Assembly (NCBI GenBank): GCA_934692905.1
Contig: CAKUUM010000015.1
Coordinates: forward strand, 1-40,501
Reading direction: 5' to 3'
Origin: an uncultured Bacteroidales bacterium
GTDB taxonomy: Bacteria; Bacteroidota; Bacteroidia; Bacteroidales; Paludibacteraceae
DNA: 40,501 bases
This document shows, piece after piece, positions 39,813-40,501 of this stretch. The translations under genes and the position numbers were made by a program. Position 1 is the first letter of the stretch. The number at the start of each line of letters is the position of its first letter. The notes under the pieces are model-generated. The model was not told where the DNA came from. It searched no databases and saw only the letters and a list, made by a program, of their open reading frames with translations.

Positions 39813-40501
39813 ATGAAAACCAAACTATTTTCATTACTGGTGGCACTCTGTGCTGCCAGTGATCTCTTCGCGTATGATTTCAAGTATGGCGACTTATACT
39901 ACAATATATTGAATGACAACGAAGTAGAAGTTACTTACGAAAAAGAGGCAGAATGTGAGTATTGTGTAGGTTCCGATAATTACACAGAGTTAAAATCTGT
40001 AGAAATCCCAAGTTCTGTCATACACAACGGGGGCACATACAATGTGGTCAGCATTGGACCTAATGCTTTTCTATTTTGCACTGGTCTTATCTCCATCACG
40101 ATTCCAAAAAGTGTTACTACTATTGGGTATGCTGCTTTCCGTTATTGCAGCAATCTTACATCCATCAGTATTCCAAATACCATAAAAAGTATAGGTGCAC
40201 GAGCGTTTTATTCTTGCGATAATCTTGCATCCATCACAATTCCTAATGGTGTGCAAAGTATTGAGTCTGAGACCTTTTCTTATTGCTATAGTCTTTCCTC
40301 CATTACTATCCCCAATAGTGTAACAAGTATTGGATATAGTGCTTTCGAAGGTTGCACAAGTCTTACTTTTGTCACTATCCCTAATAGTGTAACGAGTATT
40401 GGACGTAGTGCTTTCGAAGGTTGCACAAGTCTTACTTCTGTCACTATCCCCAATAGTGTAACGAGTATTGGAGACTATGCTTTCTATTGCACCGGTCTTA
40501 C
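39813..40501 (+). CDS. BspA-like leucine-rich repeat surface protein, partial
   Basis: The reading frame starts with a signal peptide (MKTKLFSLLVALCAASDLFA) and is still open at the right edge (229 codons seen). After about 55 residues the protein becomes a series of 23-residue LRR_5 repeats (such as SITIPNSVTSIGYSAFEGC). At least five full repeats are visible (about residues 92-206), plus a partial one. The last full units are nearly identical also at DNA level (69-bp period), which suggests recent repeat expansion. BspA-type proteins are surface or secreted adhesins in Bacteroidota and often end in a T9SS or lipoprotein signal; the end is outside the window. Codons are AT-richer than in the core genes. 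Confidence 0.85.
   Translation, partial: MKTKLFSLLVALCAASDLFAYDFKYGDLYYNILNDNEVEVTYEKEAECEYCVGSDNYTELKSVEIPSSVIHNGGTYNVVSIGPNAFLFCTGLISITIPKSVTTIGYAAFRYCSNLTSISIPNTIKSIGARAFYSCDNLASITIPNGVQSIESETFSYCYSLSSITIPNSVTSIGYSAFEGCTSLTFVTIPNSVTSIGRSAFEGCTSLTSVTIPNSVTSIGDYAFYCTGL

Overview
The window looks like chromosomal DNA of a member of Bacteroidota, most probably Bacteroidales. The clearest sign is the promoter style: most transcription units start just after the Bacteroidota sigma box TAnnTTTG (TAACTTTG, TACCTTTG and variants), and Shine-Dalgarno sites are mostly absent. The gene content agrees: a type IX secretion (T9SS) component (PorE-like), a type-B T9SS cargo protein, a FadL/TodX-type outer membrane protein, a BspA-like leucine-rich repeat protein and Bacteroidota-type SerA. 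The exact genus cannot be read from the sequence. No rRNA, phage, transposase or CRISPR locus was seen. || Layout. 1-950 (minus): infC-rpmI-rplT translation operon, with rplT cut by the left edge and infC probably starting at an AUA codon. 1.4-8.5 kb (plus): yidC, an overlapping outer-membrane-like gene, a T9SS type-B cargo protein, a CBM9-like protein and an M3 oligopeptidase, closed by a terminator. 8.9-13.1 kb (plus): a carboxyltransferase with a degenerate biotinyl domain, then serC and serA of serine synthesis. 13.3-15.7 kb: a visibly AT-rich DUF262/HNH (GmrSD-like) gene and a small HD hydrolase, probably accessory. 16-19.9 kb: MATE exporter, phosphopantetheinyl transferase, DUF1846 protein. 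26.2-19.9 kb (minus): two units, one with a C_GCAxxG protein, a GNAT and a membrane protein, the other with a small membrane protein, porE, thyA, folA, a radical SAM enzyme and a small cysteine-motif protein. 26.4-31.0 kb (plus): sodB, kdsB, deoD, tRNA-Ser(CGA), recN. 31.2-32.0 kb: a long structured non-coding RNA and a 48-residue zinc-ribbon protein. 32.2-39.1 kb: O-methyltransferase (minus), Lrp-type regulator, trpS-small protein-FadL-like operon, M20 dipeptidase, DUF2520 protein. 39.2-39.5 kb: a second RNA homologous to the first. 39.5 kb to the edge: a small unknown protein and a BspA-like leucine-rich repeat protein cut by the right edge. || How things fit together. Most genes are core metabolism and envelope biogenesis. 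yidC, porE, the type-B cargo protein and the barrel proteins together describe envelope assembly and T9SS export. thyA and folA form the thymidylate/folate pair and share an operon with porE and an uncharacterised radical SAM plus Cys-protein pair. The least explained parts are (1) that radical SAM pair, (2) two paralogous structured RNAs at 31.2 and 39.2 kb whose stems covary, possibly 6S-like, and (3) several families of short intergenic repeats, including three arrays of a related 11-bp unit.
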